DNA of 64,000 nt from Pseudomonas sp. B28(2017) (GCF_002113025.1 NZ_NEJH01000004.1:310001-374000), one strand, 5' to 3'. Counted from the first letter of the stretch, positions 9,103-18,559 are shown. Numbers and translations are program-made. The notes: generated by a model from the letters alone, not told the origin.

Positions 9103-10314
9103 ATGAATTCAAGCTTCTGGAAATCTGGCCATACACCCACATTGTTCGCAGCCTTCCTCTATTTCGACCTGAGCTTCATGGTCTGGTATCTGCTCGGACC
9201 TCTGGCGGTACAGATCGCCGCCGACCTGCATCTGACAACGCAGCAACGCGGGCTGGTGGTGGCCACGCCTATTCTGGCCGGGGCGATCTTGCGTTTTGTC
9301 ATGGGGATGCTGGCTGATCGGCTTTCGCCCAAGACTGCCGGCCTGATCGGTCAGGTCATCGTGATCTGCGCACTGTTCGGCGCCTGGAAATTCGGTATCC
9401 ACAGCTACGAGCAAGCGTTGCTGCTGGGACTGTTCCTGGGCATGGCCGGCGCTTCTTTCGCCGTCGCCCTGCCCTTGGCATCGCAGTGGTATCCGCCGCA
9501 GCACCAAGGCAAGGCCATGGGCATCGCCGGTGCGGGGAACTCGGGCACGGTGTTCGCCGCATTGATCGCCCCGGTGCTGGCAGCGGCGTTTGGCTGGAGC
9601 AACGTGTTCGGTTTCGCCCTGATTCCGCTGATTCTGACCCTGATCGTCTTCGCCTGGCTGGCCAAAAACGCCCCCGAGCGGCCAAAGGCCAAATCCATGG
9701 CCGACTACTTCAAGGCGCTGGGCGATCGGGACAGTTGGTGGTTCATGTTTTTCTACAGTGTGACGTTCGGCGGCTTCATCGGTCTGGCCAGCGCACTGCC
9801 CGGTTACTTCAACGACCAGTACGGCCTGAGCCCGGTCACTGCCGGCTACTACACCGCTGCCTGCGTGTTCGGTGGCAGCCTGATGCGCCCCTTGGGTGGT
9901 GCGCTGGCTGACCGTTTCGGCGGTATTCGGACCTTGCTGGCGATGTACACCGTCGCGGCGATCTGCATTACCGTGGTCGGTTTCAACCTGCCGAATTCCT
10001 TCGCCGCACTGGCGCTTTTCGTCTGCACCATGCTCGGTTTGGGTGCAGGCAATGGCGCGGTATTTCAGTTGGTGCCGCAGCGGTTTCGTCGGGAAATCGG
10101 CGTGATGACCGGCCTGATCGGCATGGCTGGCGGCATCGGTGGCTTTGCCCTCGCGGCCGGCATGGGCGCGATCAAGCAAAGCACCGGCAGCTATCAACTG
10201 GCACTGTGGTTGTTCGCCAGCCTCGGCGTACTGGCGTGGTTCGGCCTGCACGGCGTGAAACGGCGCTGGAGAACCACTTGGGGTTCGGCCGCCGTGACGG
10301 CTGCGCGGGTCTGA
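9103..10314 (+). CDS. nasA: Nitrate/nitrite MFS transporter (NarK/NasA type)
   Basis: A 403-residue major facilitator protein with about twelve membrane segments. The first begins at FAAFLYFDLSFMVWYLLGP, and the nitrate-signature stretches GMAGASFAVALPLAS and GAGNGAVFQLVPQ are visible; these glycine-rich motifs mark the nitrate/nitrite porter family. It imports nitrate across the inner membrane for assimilation. The ATG at 9103 follows GAGG, and a longer frame back to 9007 would translate the leader and is not credible. The kinase-phosphatase gene starts 7 bases after its stop. Expression should need sigma-54 and NasT read-through. Confidence 0.93.
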   Translation: MNSSFWKSGHTPTLFAAFLYFDLSFMVWYLLGPLAVQIAADLHLTTQQRGLVVATPILAGAILRFVMGMLADRLSPKTAGLIGQVIVICALFGAWKFGIHSYEQALLLGLFLGMAGASFAVALPLASQWYPPQHQGKAMGIAGAGNSGTVFAALIAPVLAAAFGWSNVFGFALIPLILTLIVFAWLAKNAPERPKAKSMADYFKALGDRDSWWFMFFYSVTFGGFIGLASALPGYFNDQYGLSPVTAGYYTAACVFGGSLMRPLGGALADRFGGIRTLLAMYTVAAICITVVGFNLPNSFAALALFVCTMLGLGAGNGAVFQLVPQRFRREIGVMTGLIGMAGGIGGFALAAGMGAIKQSTGSYQLALWLFASLGVLAWFGLHGVKRRWRTTWGSAAVTAARV

Positions 10315-10321
10315 GGTCTCG

Positions 10322-11989
10322 ATGAGCCTGCAACTGAGTTTCGCCGAAGCCAGCGCCATCGGTCCTCGCGAGGAAAACCAGGATGCGCTGCGCCTGGTCA
10401 CGCCGGCTCCGGCGCTGGCGGCGAGCAAAGGTTATCTGTTCGCCATCGCCGACGGTGTCAGCCAGTGCGCCGATGGCGGTCTGGCGGCCCGTTCGACGTT
10501 GCAGGCCCTGGCGCTGGATTACTACGCCACACCGGAAACCTGGAGCGTCGCACAGGCACTTGATCGTCTGCTGCTGGCGCAAAACCGCTGGTTGCAGGCC
10601 AATGGCGGCGGACAACCGCTGCTGACCACCCTCAGCGCACTGGTCCTGCGTGGCCAGCGCTTTACCCTGGCCCATGTCGGCGATTGTCGGGTGTATCGCT
10701 GGCACGCCGATCGATTGCAGCGAATCAGCGAGGATCACGTCTGGGACCAGCCGGGCATGCAGCATGTGTTGAAACGGGCGCTGGGTCTCGATCAACATCT
10801 GGTGCTGGATTTTCTCGACGGTGAGTTGCGCTCCGATGAAACTTTCGTCCTGCTCAGCGACGGCATCTGGGCCGTCCTGGGCGATACTGCCATTGCGGCG
10901 ATCCTGCGTGATCAACCGGACTTGCAAAGCGCTGCGCAAACCCTGGTCAATGCCGCACACCTGGCGGGCAGTCAGGACAATGCCAGCGCCTTGCTGGTAC
11001 GGGTCGATGCCCTCGGTGAAGCGAGTATTGGCGATGCGTTGATTCACTTGCAGCAATGGCCACTGCCGCCAGCCTTGAAACCGGGTCAGGCGTTCGAAGG
11101 CTGGCAGGTCGAGGGGATCGTCGCCCAGAGCCAGCAATCGTTGCTTTATCGCGTTCGCGACAATCAACAACAACCCTGGCTGCTGAAAACGCTGCCGGGG
11201 CGCCTGCACGACGATCACCAGGCCGGGCAAGCGCTGCTGTCGGAAGAGTGGTTTCTCAAACGCGTAGCCGGTCGGCATTTTCCTGAAGTCCATGCCGCCA
11301 GTCAGCGTCAGCATTTGTACTACGTGATGCGTGAATATCCGGGCGCTACCCTGGCCCAACGGCATGAGCAAAGCGGACCGTTGCCGCTGCACCAGTGGCA
11401 AGACATCGCCGAACGCTTGCTGCGAGCGGTTGGCCTGTTGCATCGACGGCAGATTCTGCATCGCGATATCAAACCGGAAAACCTGTTACTGGGGCACGAC
11501 GGCGAGTTGCGCCTGCTGGATTTCGGCCTCGCTTACTGCCCCGGCCTCTCGCAAGATCTGCCCTGGGCTCTGCCGGGTACACCCAGTTACATCGCACCAG
11601 AAGCCTTTCGCGGCGAGGTGCCGACGCCACAGCAGGACTTGTACGCCGTCGGTGTGACCTTGTATTTCCTGCTTACCGGGCACTATCCCTATGGCGAAAT
11701 CGAAGCGTTCCAGCGCCCGAGGTTTGGCCTCCCGGTCAACGCCAGCCGCTACCGGCCCGACCTGCCGGACTGGATCGCGCAAAACCTGGAGCGCGCCGTG
11801 GCGGTGGCCCCCGATCAACGCTTCGAAACGGCGGAAGAATGGTTACTGCTGCTCGAACAGGGCGAACGCCGCAGTTTGAATGTGCGCCCCAAACCGTTGC
11901 TGGAGCGCGAACCACTGAAGGTCTGGCGGACATTGGCGCTGATATCGCTGCTGCTCAACCTGGCACTGCTGGTGGTTGCGCTCCATTAG
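10322..11989 (+). CDS. Fused PP2C-type phosphatase / serine-threonine kinase, membrane-anchored
   Basis: A 555-residue protein with two opposing enzymes. Residues 1-230 are a PP2C phosphatase: GPREENQDA (14-22), IADGVS (42-47), LSDG (178-181) and GSQDNAS (216-222) supply the metal-binding aspartates. Residues 260-520 are a Hanks-type kinase: Lys289 in LLKT, HRDIKPEN (380-387), DFG (400-402) and APE (425-427). All catalytic residues appear intact. A single hydrophobic helix at about 534-553 ends the chain. The gene lies between the nitrate transporter and nirB, as in P. aeruginosa. Its substrate is unknown; transporter or NirB control is an inference from position only. Confidence 0.92.
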   Translation: MSLQLSFAEASAIGPREENQDALRLVTPAPALAASKGYLFAIADGVSQCADGGLAARSTLQALALDYYATPETWSVAQALDRLLLAQNRWLQANGGGQPLLTTLSALVLRGQRFTLAHVGDCRVYRWHADRLQRISEDHVWDQPGMQHVLKRALGLDQHLVLDFLDGELRSDETFVLLSDGIWAVLGDTAIAAILRDQPDLQSAAQTLVNAAHLAGSQDNASALLVRVDALGEASIGDALIHLQQWPLPPALKPGQAFEGWQVEGIVAQSQQSLLYRVRDNQQQPWLLKTLPGRLHDDHQAGQALLSEEWFLKRVAGRHFPEVHAASQRQHLYYVMREYPGATLAQRHEQSGPLPLHQWQDIAERLLRAVGLLHRRQILHRDIKPENLLLGHDGELRLLDFGLAYCPGLSQDLPWALPGTPSYIAPEAFRGEVPTPQQDLYAVGVTLYFLLTGHYPYGEIEAFQRPRFGLPVNASRYRPDLPDWIAQNLERAVAVAPDQRFETAEEWLLLLEQGERRSLNVRPKPLLEREPLKVWRTLALISLLLNLALLVVALH

Positions 11990-12078
11990 CGGGCAGCACG
12001 CTTTGAATCGGTGCATTCCCTCACGATTCTGTCCCTGTAAACAGGAAGAACGCCAATAAACACGGGATCTGAGCGACT

Positions 12079-12094
12079 TGGCACAACCACTGCA
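12079..12094 (+). promoter_or_regulatory. Sigma-54 promoter of the nirB operon
   Basis: TGGCAC-N5-CTGCA with ten bases between the -24 GG (12080-12081) and -12 GC (12092-12093). It matches the consensus except at the first base of the -12 box. The predicted start is near 12105, 15 bases before hairpin P1. Confidence 0.85.
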
Positions 12095-12119
12095 TTACCT
12101 CTTTCAACAGACATAATGC

Positions 12120-12209
12120 GCAGGCTTCAACGACGAAGGCTGCACTTCCCGAGAGAACGGGACCAGGACAAAGGTGTCCTCGCCAGGCAACTGGCGGGAC
12201 GCCTTTTTT
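12120..12209 (+). promoter_or_regulatory. ANTAR (NasT) target leader with terminator, upstream of nirB
   Basis: P1: arms GCAGGCTTC and GAAGGCTGC (one G-G mismatch) with hexaloop AACGAC at 12129-12134. P2: TCCCG/CGGGA with hexaloop AGAGAA at 12152-12157. A third hairpin, AGGAC/GTCCT with hexaloop AAAGGT at 12170-12175, overlaps the terminator. All three loops have A1 and G4. The terminator stem GGTGTCC-T-CGCCAG / CTGGCG-GGACGCC (12173-12203) is followed by TTTTTT. The AGGAC/GTCCT hairpin uses bases of the terminator's 5' arm, which gives a mutually exclusive switch. Confidence 0.9.
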
Positions 12210-12278
12210 GTTTGCGCAAAATTTGTCGAGCATGGCCTGAACCCTGATGAGGCAGACCTGAGCTCCCCGGAGAACCTG

Positions 12279-14732
12279 ATGAAAAAACTAAAACTGGTGA
12301 TGATCGGCAACGGCATGGCCGGGGTCCGGACCCTGGAAGAACTGCTCAAACTGAGCACAGAGCTGTACGACATCACAGTCTTCGGCGCCGAACCGCACAC
12401 CAACTACAACCGCATCCTGTTGTCGCCGGTGCTGGCGGGCGAACAGACCTTCGAAGAGATCGTACTCAACGACCTGAGCTGGTACCTGGACAACAACATC
12501 AAACTGCTGCTCAACCGCAAAGTTGTGGAGATCGACCGGGTCAGGCGCCGGGTCATTGCCGAGGACGGTAGCGAAGCCGAATACGATCGCCTGTTGATCG
12601 CCACCGGTTCGACGCCTTTCATCCTGCCCATTCCCGGCAACACCCTTGAGGGCGTGATCGGCTACCGCGACATCGCCGACACCCAGGCCATGATCGACAC
12701 CGCAAAAACCCACCGGCACGCCGTGGTGATCGGTGGCGGCCTGCTCGGCCTGGAGGCCGCCAACGGCCTGATGCTGCGGGGCATGCACGTCACCGTGGTG
12801 CACATCGGCGAGTGGTTGATGGAGCGGCAACTGGACAAGACCAGCGGCCAATTACTGCAAACAGCCCTGGAGTCTCGCGGCCTGCACTTTCGATTGTGCG
12901 AACAGACCCAGGCCTTGCACGACGCGGGCAACGGCCGGGTCGGGTCGGTGCAATTCAAGAACGGCGACATCATCCCCGCGGACCTGGTCGTGATGGCCGC
13001 CGGCATTCGCCCCAATACCGAACTGGCGGAGAAGTCCGGCATTCCGTGCAACCGCGGGATTCTGGTCAACGACACCCTGCAAACCTACGACCCGCGGATC
13101 TATGCCATCGGTGAATGCGCCAGCCATCGAGGCATCGCCTATGGTTTGGTGGCGCCACTGTTCGAACAGGCCAAGGTCTGCGCCAACCACCTCGCACAAC
13201 TCGGTTTTGCCACCTACAAGGGCTCGGTGACCTCGACCAAACTGAAGGTCACCGGCATCGACCTGTTCTCCGCCGGCGACTTCATGGGGGGTGAAGGTAC
13301 CGAGACCATTACCCTCTCGGACCCTATAGGCGGGATCTACAAGAAACTGGTGATCAAGGATGACGTGCTGGTCGGCGCCTGCCTGTACGGCGACACGGCA
13401 GATGGCGGCTGGTATTTCCGGCAGATCCGTGAAAACCATGCCATCAGTGAGATCCGCGATCACTTGATGTTCGGTGAAAATGCGCTTGGCGACGTAGGAC
13501 ATCAGGGCCAGGACAAAGCCATGAGCATGGCCGACAGCGCCGAAGTCTGCGGCTGCAACGGCGTGTGCAAAGGCACCATCGTCAAGGCGATCCAGGAGCA
13601 CGGGCTGTTCAGTGTCGACGAAGTCAAGAAACACACCAAGGCTGCCAGCTCCTGCGGTTCGTGCGCGGGTTTGGTGGAGCAGATCCTGATCAACACCGTG
13701 GGTGGCGCCGCCGACGTCAAGCCGAAAAGCGAAAAGGCCATCTGCGGCTGCAGCGATCTCAATCACGGGCAGATCCGCCAGGCCATCCGCGAGCAGCACC
13801 TGCTGACCATCGCCGGCACCATGAGCTACCTCAACTGGCGCACACCCAATGGTTGCGCCACCTGCCGGCCGGCACTCAATTACTACCTGATTTCCACTTG
13901 GCCGGGGGAAGCCAGGGACGATCCGCAATCGCGCCTGATCAACGAAAGGGCTCACGCCAACATTCAGAAAGACGGCACTTACTCTGTCGTCCCGCGGATG
14001 TGGGGCGGTGTGACCAATCCTTCGGAACTGCGGCGCATTGCCGACGTCGCCGACAAGTACAACGTGCCAATGGTCAAGGTCACCGGTGGCCAGCGCATCG
14101 ATTTGCTGGGGATCAAGAAACAGGATTTGCCGGGAGTATGGAAAGACCTGGACATGCCATCAGGCCACGCCTACGGCAAATCCATCCGCACGGTGAAAAC
14201 CTGCGTCGGCAGCGAGTTCTGCCGCTTTGGCACGCAGAACTCCACACAGTTGGGTATCGAGCTGGAACATGACCTGTTCAACATGTGGTCACCGCACAAG
14301 GTGAAACTGGCTGTCTCCGGTTGCCCGCGCAACTGCTCGGAAGCCGGCATCAAGGATGTAGGAATCATCGGCGTGGACTCCGGTTGGGAGATGTACATCG
14401 GTGGCAACGGCGGGATCAAGACCGAAGTCGCGGAATTCTTCGTCAAACTGAAAACCGCCGAAGAAGTCCGCGAATACAACGGTGCATTCCTCCAGCTCTA
14501 TCGCGAAGAAGCCTTTTACCTCGAACGCACCGTGCACTACATGCAACGGGTCGGCATGGACCATATCAAGAAAGCCGTGCTCGAGGACCCGGAGCGTCGC
14601 AAGGCGCTCAACGATCGCCTGCAATTCTCGCTGTCGTTCGAACAGGACCCGTGGAAGGAACGCCTGGAACAGCCACAGCTGAAAAAAGAATTCGACGTCA
14701 TCCCCGTGAAAAACCTGGAGGTGCTGGCATGA
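12279..14732 (+). CDS. nirB: NAD(P)H nitrite reductase large subunit NirB
   Basis: An 817-residue enzyme reducing nitrite to ammonium. In order it has a FAD/NAD oxidoreductase (GNGMAGV near residue 10, GGGLLGLEAANGL around 150), two BFD-like 2Fe-2S segments (CGCNGVCKG and CGCSDLNHG with their downstream cysteine pairs), and a C-terminal sulfite/nitrite reductase core with TCVGSEFCRFG and SGCPRNCSE supplying the four cysteines of the 4Fe-4S/siroheme centre. GGAG precedes the ATG at 12279. A frame reaching back to 12174 would translate through the terminator and is rejected. nirD overlaps its stop by 4 bases. The siroheme donor gene cobA is in the same operon. Confidence 0.97.
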   Translation: MKKLKLVMIGNGMAGVRTLEELLKLSTELYDITVFGAEPHTNYNRILLSPVLAGEQTFEEIVLNDLSWYLDNNIKLLLNRKVVEIDRVRRRVIAEDGSEAEYDRLLIATGSTPFILPIPGNTLEGVIGYRDIADTQAMIDTAKTHRHAVVIGGGLLGLEAANGLMLRGMHVTVVHIGEWLMERQLDKTSGQLLQTALESRGLHFRLCEQTQALHDAGNGRVGSVQFKNGDIIPADLVVMAAGIRPNTELAEKSGIPCNRGILVNDTLQTYDPRIYAIGECASHRGIAYGLVAPLFEQAKVCANHLAQLGFATYKGSVTSTKLKVTGIDLFSAGDFMGGEGTETITLSDPIGGIYKKLVIKDDVLVGACLYGDTADGGWYFRQIRENHAISEIRDHLMFGENALGDVGHQGQDKAMSMADSAEVCGCNGVCKGTIVKAIQEHGLFSVDEVKKHTKAASSCGSCAGLVEQILINTVGGAADVKPKSEKAICGCSDLNHGQIRQAIREQHLLTIAGTMSYLNWRTPNGCATCRPALNYYLISTWPGEARDDPQSRLINERAHANIQKDGTYSVVPRMWGGVTNPSELRRIADVADKYNVPMVKVTGGQRIDLLGIKKQDLPGVWKDLDMPSGHAYGKSIRTVKTCVGSEFCRFGTQNSTQLGIELEHDLFNMWSPHKVKLAVSGCPRNCSEAGIKDVGIIGVDSGWEMYIGGNGGIKTEVAEFFVKLKTAEEVREYNGAFLQLYREEAFYLERTVHYMQRVGMDHIKKAVLEDPERRKALNDRLQFSLSFEQDPWKERLEQPQLKKEFDVIPVKNLEVLA

Positions 14733-15046
14733 ACTGGCTGGATATCTGCGCACTGGATGAAATCAATACCCTGGGCTCGCGAATCGTCGCCGGCCCAAAG
14801 GGAGACATCGCGATTTTTCGTACCAGCGACGACGAAGTGTTTGCCCTCGACGACCGTTGCCCGCACAAGGGCGGCCCGCTGTCCCAAGGCCTGATCTATG
14901 GCAAACGGGTGGCCTGCCCGTTGCACAACTGGCAAATCGACCTGCAAAGCGGTGAAGCCCAGGCCCCGGACATCGGCTGCGCCCACCACCATCTCACCCG
15001 GGTCGAGAACGGCCGGGTCCTGCTGTCCCTGCGGGATGCAGGCTGA
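14729..15046 (+). CDS. nirD: Nitrite reductase small subunit NirD (Rieske-type)
   Basis: A 105-residue protein that partners NirB. It has the Rieske pattern CPHKGGPL and CPLHNW, i.e. C-x-H and C-x2-H, so it may bind a 2Fe-2S cluster; the E. coli NirD lacks these ligands. The ATG at 14729 overlaps the nirB stop (ATGA), and GGAGG lies 7 bases upstream, indicating translational coupling. Its own stop shares one base with the next start. Confidence 0.95.
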   Translation: MNWLDICALDEINTLGSRIVAGPKGDIAIFRTSDDEVFALDDRCPHKGGPLSQGLIYGKRVACPLHNWQIDLQSGEAQAPDIGCAHHHLTRVENGRVLLSLRDAG

Positions 15047-17763
15047 TGGACCGCCAGATCACCGCGTCCACCTGCTGTTACTGCGGAGTCGGCTGCGGGG
15101 TGCTGATCGAGCATGACGGCGAGCGCATCCTCGGCGTCAGCGGCGATCCCTCACACCCGGCCAACTTCGGCAAACTGTGCAGCAAGGGCTCGACCCTGCA
15201 CCTGACCGGCGACGTGACGGCGCGGGCGTTGTACCCCGAACTGCGCCTCGGCAAAGGCCTGGCCCGCCACCGCACCGACTGGGATACCGCCCTCGATCAC
15301 GCTGCCAGCGTATTTGCCGCAACCATTGCCGAACATGGCCCGGACAGTGTGGCGTTCTACATTTCCGGGCAACTGTTGACCGAGGACTACTACGCCTTCA
15401 ACAAGCTGGCGCGTGCCCTGGTGGGTACCAACAACATCGACAGCAATTCGCGGCTGTGCATGTCCTCGGCGGTGGTCGGCTACAAGCGCAGCCTGGGTGC
15501 CGACACCCCGCCCTGCAGCTACGAAGACCTGGAGTTGAGCGATTGCGTGATGATCGTCGGCAGCAACATGGCCTACGCCCATCCGGTGCTGTTTCGTCGA
15601 CTGGAAGAAGCCAGATCCCGCCGGCCGCAGATGAAAGTCATCGTCATTGACCCACGTCGTACGGATACCTGCGATCTGGCTGACCTGCACCTGGCGATTT
15701 TGCCTGGCACCGATGTCGCCCTGTTCCATGGGATTTTGCATCTGCTGCTGTGGGAAGACTGGATCGATCGTGACTTCATCAGAGACCACACCGAGGGCCT
15801 GGCGGAGTTGAAAAGCCTGGTGCGTGACTACACGCCGCAAATGGTTTCGCAGCTCTGCGGGATCAGCGTCGGGCAATTGCAGCAATGTGCCGAGTGGATC
15901 GGCACATCGCCAAGCTTTCTGTCGCTGTGGTGCATGGGCCTTAATCAGTCCACCGCCGGCAGCGCGAAAAACAGTGCACTGATCAATCTGCACCTGGCCA
16001 CCGGGCAGATCGGTCGTCCGGGCGCCGGACCGTTCTCCCTCACCGGTCAGCCAAATGCCATGGGCGGGCGGGAAACCGGCAGTTTGTCCAACCTGCTGCC
16101 CGGCCATCGTGATGCGACCAATCCACAGCACCGTGCGCAAGTGGCGTCCTACTGGGGCGTCGAGCAACTGCCGGAAAATCCCGGGTTCACGGCGATCGAG
16201 CTGTTCGAGCAAGTGCGCAGCGGCAAGATCAAGGCATTGTGGATCGCCTGCACCAACCCCGCGCAATCCATGCCGGACCAGACGGCCGTGCGCGCCGCCT
16301 TGCAAGCCTGCCCGTTCGTGGTGTTGCAGGAAGCCTTTGGCACCACTGAAACCGCGAAGTTTGCCGACCTTCTGCTGCCCGCCGCCAGTTGGGGAGAAAA
16401 GGAAGGCTGCGTGACCAACTCCGAACGGCGTATTTCCCACGTACGCCAGGCAATCGCCGCACCGGGTAAGGCACGGCCGGACTGGGCGATCACTGTGGAT
16501 TTCGCACAGCGCCTGGAAAAATACCTGCGTCCTGGTCAAACCAGCCTGTTTGCGTTTGATAACCCCGCGCAAGTCTTCGATGAATACAAACAACTGACTT
16601 GCGAACGCGATCTGGACCTGTCCGGTATCAGCCATGCGCTGATCGATCGTCTCGGCCCGCAGCAGTGGCCCTTCCCTTCGGGTGCCGTCGAGGGCACGGC
16701 ACGCCTGTATGTCGACGGGGTATTTGCCACTGCCAACGGGCGCGCGCAGTTCGTGGCCGATCCGTATCGTGCCGCCAAAGAGCAACGCGATGCGCGATTC
16801 CCGCTGACCCTGATCACCGGCCGACTGCGCGATCAATGGCACGGCATGAGCCGCACCGGCACCGCCGCACAGTTGTTCGGCCATGTCGGCGAAGCGCAGG
16901 TGGGCCTGCACCCGGACGAATTGCGCCGCCATCGCTTGCAGCCTGGGGATCTGGTCAGCCTGAAAAGCCGGCGCGGTGCGGTCATCGTTGCGGTCGCCAG
17001 CGATGACAGCGTGCGTCCGGGCCAGGCTTTTTTACCGATGCACTGGGGTGACCGTTTCCTCAAGGGTGGGGTGAACAGCCTCACCTTGTCCGCATTCGAT
17101 CCCTTGTCGAAACAACCCGAACTTAAACACAGCGGTGTTCGCCTGGATCCGGTGGATTTGCCCTGGAAACTGTTCGCACTGATCGAGGGAGATGTTCAAC
17201 GACATTTTGAGACGCTACGACCACTCTTTGAGGCGTTTTCCTACGTCAGCCTCAGCCTGGTTGGTCGTGAGCGCCCTGCTCTGCTTGCACGGGCCGCCAA
17301 TGCTTCAGCGCCTTCGGCAGAGTTGCTAAGCGAAATCGATAGTAGCCTGGGACTCAATGACGGCCCCGTGCTGGCTTACGACGACCCCCGACGGGCCATT
17401 GGCAAGCGCGTGCAAATCGAAAATGGCCGGATCACCTCCATTCGACTGGCCGGTGAAACCCTGGCCCAACACTGGTTGCAGGAGCTGTGGCTCGCAGGCC
17501 GCGCAGACGAGCAATTGCGGCGCTGGTTGCTGGCGCCGCTGAGCGCGCCACCAGGCAATCTCGACGCGCCTGTCAACACGAACAAAACCCTGTGCAACTG
17601 CAAGAACGTCAGCCAGAACGCGATCTGCGCCGGCATCGACCGTGGCCTGGACTTGCAGGAACTGAAGCAGGAACTGGGTTGCGGCACTCAATGCGGGTCC
17701 TGTGTTCCGGAAATCAAACGCCTGCTGGCTGCCAAGGCGCGGCCAATCACTGTCATATCGTGA
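15046..17763 (+). CDS. nasC: Assimilatory nitrate reductase catalytic subunit (molybdopterin)
   Basis: A 905-residue molybdoenzyme converting nitrate to nitrite in the cytoplasm. The N-terminus carries the 4Fe-4S binding pattern CCYCGVGCGV with a later CSKG. The central part has the bis-MGD DMSO-reductase fold, with GSNMAYAHP and TNPAQSMPD. The C-terminal 60 residues form a BFD-like 2Fe-2S domain (CNCKNV...CGTQCGSC), the electron-input module typical of single-chain assimilatory reductases. It overlaps nirD by one base, and cobA follows after 10 bases. Symbols differ between species (nasA, nasC); I use nasC to avoid confusion with the transporter. Confidence 0.95.
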   Translation: MDRQITASTCCYCGVGCGVLIEHDGERILGVSGDPSHPANFGKLCSKGSTLHLTGDVTARALYPELRLGKGLARHRTDWDTALDHAASVFAATIAEHGPDSVAFYISGQLLTEDYYAFNKLARALVGTNNIDSNSRLCMSSAVVGYKRSLGADTPPCSYEDLELSDCVMIVGSNMAYAHPVLFRRLEEARSRRPQMKVIVIDPRRTDTCDLADLHLAILPGTDVALFHGILHLLLWEDWIDRDFIRDHTEGLAELKSLVRDYTPQMVSQLCGISVGQLQQCAEWIGTSPSFLSLWCMGLNQSTAGSAKNSALINLHLATGQIGRPGAGPFSLTGQPNAMGGRETGSLSNLLPGHRDATNPQHRAQVASYWGVEQLPENPGFTAIELFEQVRSGKIKALWIACTNPAQSMPDQTAVRAALQACPFVVLQEAFGTTETAKFADLLLPAASWGEKEGCVTNSERRISHVRQAIAAPGKARPDWAITVDFAQRLEKYLRPGQTSLFAFDNPAQVFDEYKQLTCERDLDLSGISHALIDRLGPQQWPFPSGAVEGTARLYVDGVFATANGRAQFVADPYRAAKEQRDARFPLTLITGRLRDQWHGMSRTGTAAQLFGHVGEAQVGLHPDELRRHRLQPGDLVSLKSRRGAVIVAVASDDSVRPGQAFLPMHWGDRFLKGGVNSLTLSAFDPLSKQPELKHSGVRLDPVDLPWKLFALIEGDVQRHFETLRPLFEAFSYVSLSLVGRERPALLARAANASAPSAELLSEIDSSLGLNDGPVLAYDDPRRAIGKRVQIENGRITSIRLAGETLAQHWLQELWLAGRADEQLRRWLLAPLSAPPGNLDAPVNTNKTLCNCKNVSQNAICAGIDRGLDLQELKQELGCGTQCGSCVPEIKRLLAAKARPITVIS

Positions 17764-17773
17764 GGAAAACACT

Positions 17774-18559
17774 ATGAGCGCAAAAGTCTGGCTGGTGGGT
17801 GCGGGCCCGGGGGATCCGGAGTTGCTCACGTTGAAAGCAGTTCGTGCCTTGCGCGAGGCTGACGTGGTGCTGATCGATGATCTGGTCAATATCGCGATAC
17901 TTGAGCACTGCCCTCGGGCGCGGATCATCCCGGTGGGCAAGCGCGGCGGCTGCCGCTCCACCCCGCAATCGTTCATCCATCGCCTGATGCTTCGTTATGC
18001 CCGGCAGGGTAAATGCGTGGCGCGGCTAAAGGGCGGCGATCCGTGCATTTTCGGCCGCGGCGGTGAAGAGGCACAGTGGTTACGTGAGCATGGGATCGAA
18101 GCCGAGTTGGTCAACGGCATCACTGCCGGGCTGGCGGGGGCAACGCAATGCGATATTCCGCTGACCTTGCGCGGTGTGGCCCGCGGCGTGACGCTGGTCA
18201 CCGCACACACCCAGGACGACAGCCAATTGAACTGGCAGGCGCTGGCCCAAGGCGGAACGACACTGGTGATTTACATGGGAGTGGCCAAGCTCGGTAAAAT
18301 CCGTGAGCAATTATTGGCCGGCGGCATGGCAGCGGATACACCCGTGGCCATGATTGAAAACGCGTCCTTGCCCCATCAACGGGAATGCCGGAGCACCCTT
18401 ACTGCGATGGAAGACGCTGCCTGCAGATTCCAGCTGAAAAGCCCTGCCATCCTGGTGATCGGCGCAGTAGCGGCCAACGCCATCCCCTCCTGCGGGAGCG
18501 AACCGGCTCGCGAAGAGGCTCAATTCGTCGATACCAATGTTGGACTTCAACGCGCCTGA
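17774..18559 (+). CDS. cobA: Uroporphyrinogen-III C-methyltransferase (siroheme precursor synthesis)
   Basis: A 261-residue SAM-dependent methyltransferase making precorrin-2, the precursor of the siroheme needed by NirB. Motifs are VGAGPGDPELLTLKA (residues 8-22), RLKGGDPCIFGRGGEE and the VYMGV-like stretch VIYMGVAKL. GAGG sits 9 bases before the ATG. The last 22 residues (from about CGSEPAREE) are encoded by a REP palindrome at 18487-18513, so this tail is probably not ancestral. Last gene of the nirB operon. Confidence 0.95.
   Translation: MSAKVWLVGAGPGDPELLTLKAVRALREADVVLIDDLVNIAILEHCPRARIIPVGKRGGCRSTPQSFIHRLMLRYARQGKCVARLKGGDPCIFGRGGEEAQWLREHGIEAELVNGITAGLAGATQCDIPLTLRGVARGVTLVTAHTQDDSQLNWQALAQGGTTLVIYMGVAKLGKIREQLLAGGMAADTPVAMIENASLPHQRECRSTLTAMEDAACRFQLKSPAILVIGAVAANAIPSCGSEPAREEAQFVDTNVGLQRA
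18487..18513. repeat. REP element inside the 3' end of cobA
   Basis: A REP copy (TGCGGGAGCGAACCGGCTCGCGA) that is read through by cobA, so it codes for part of the C-terminal tail. Confidence 0.85.

Noticed and set aside
12000..12040. NtrC-binding dyad upstream of the nirB promoter
   Set aside because: GCAC and GGTGCA half-sites are present near 11995-12016, but the spacing is longer than the NtrC consensus.
12174..12278. Upstream extension of nirB
   Set aside because: It would translate across the attenuator terminator; the ATG at 12279 has GGAG and the family start.
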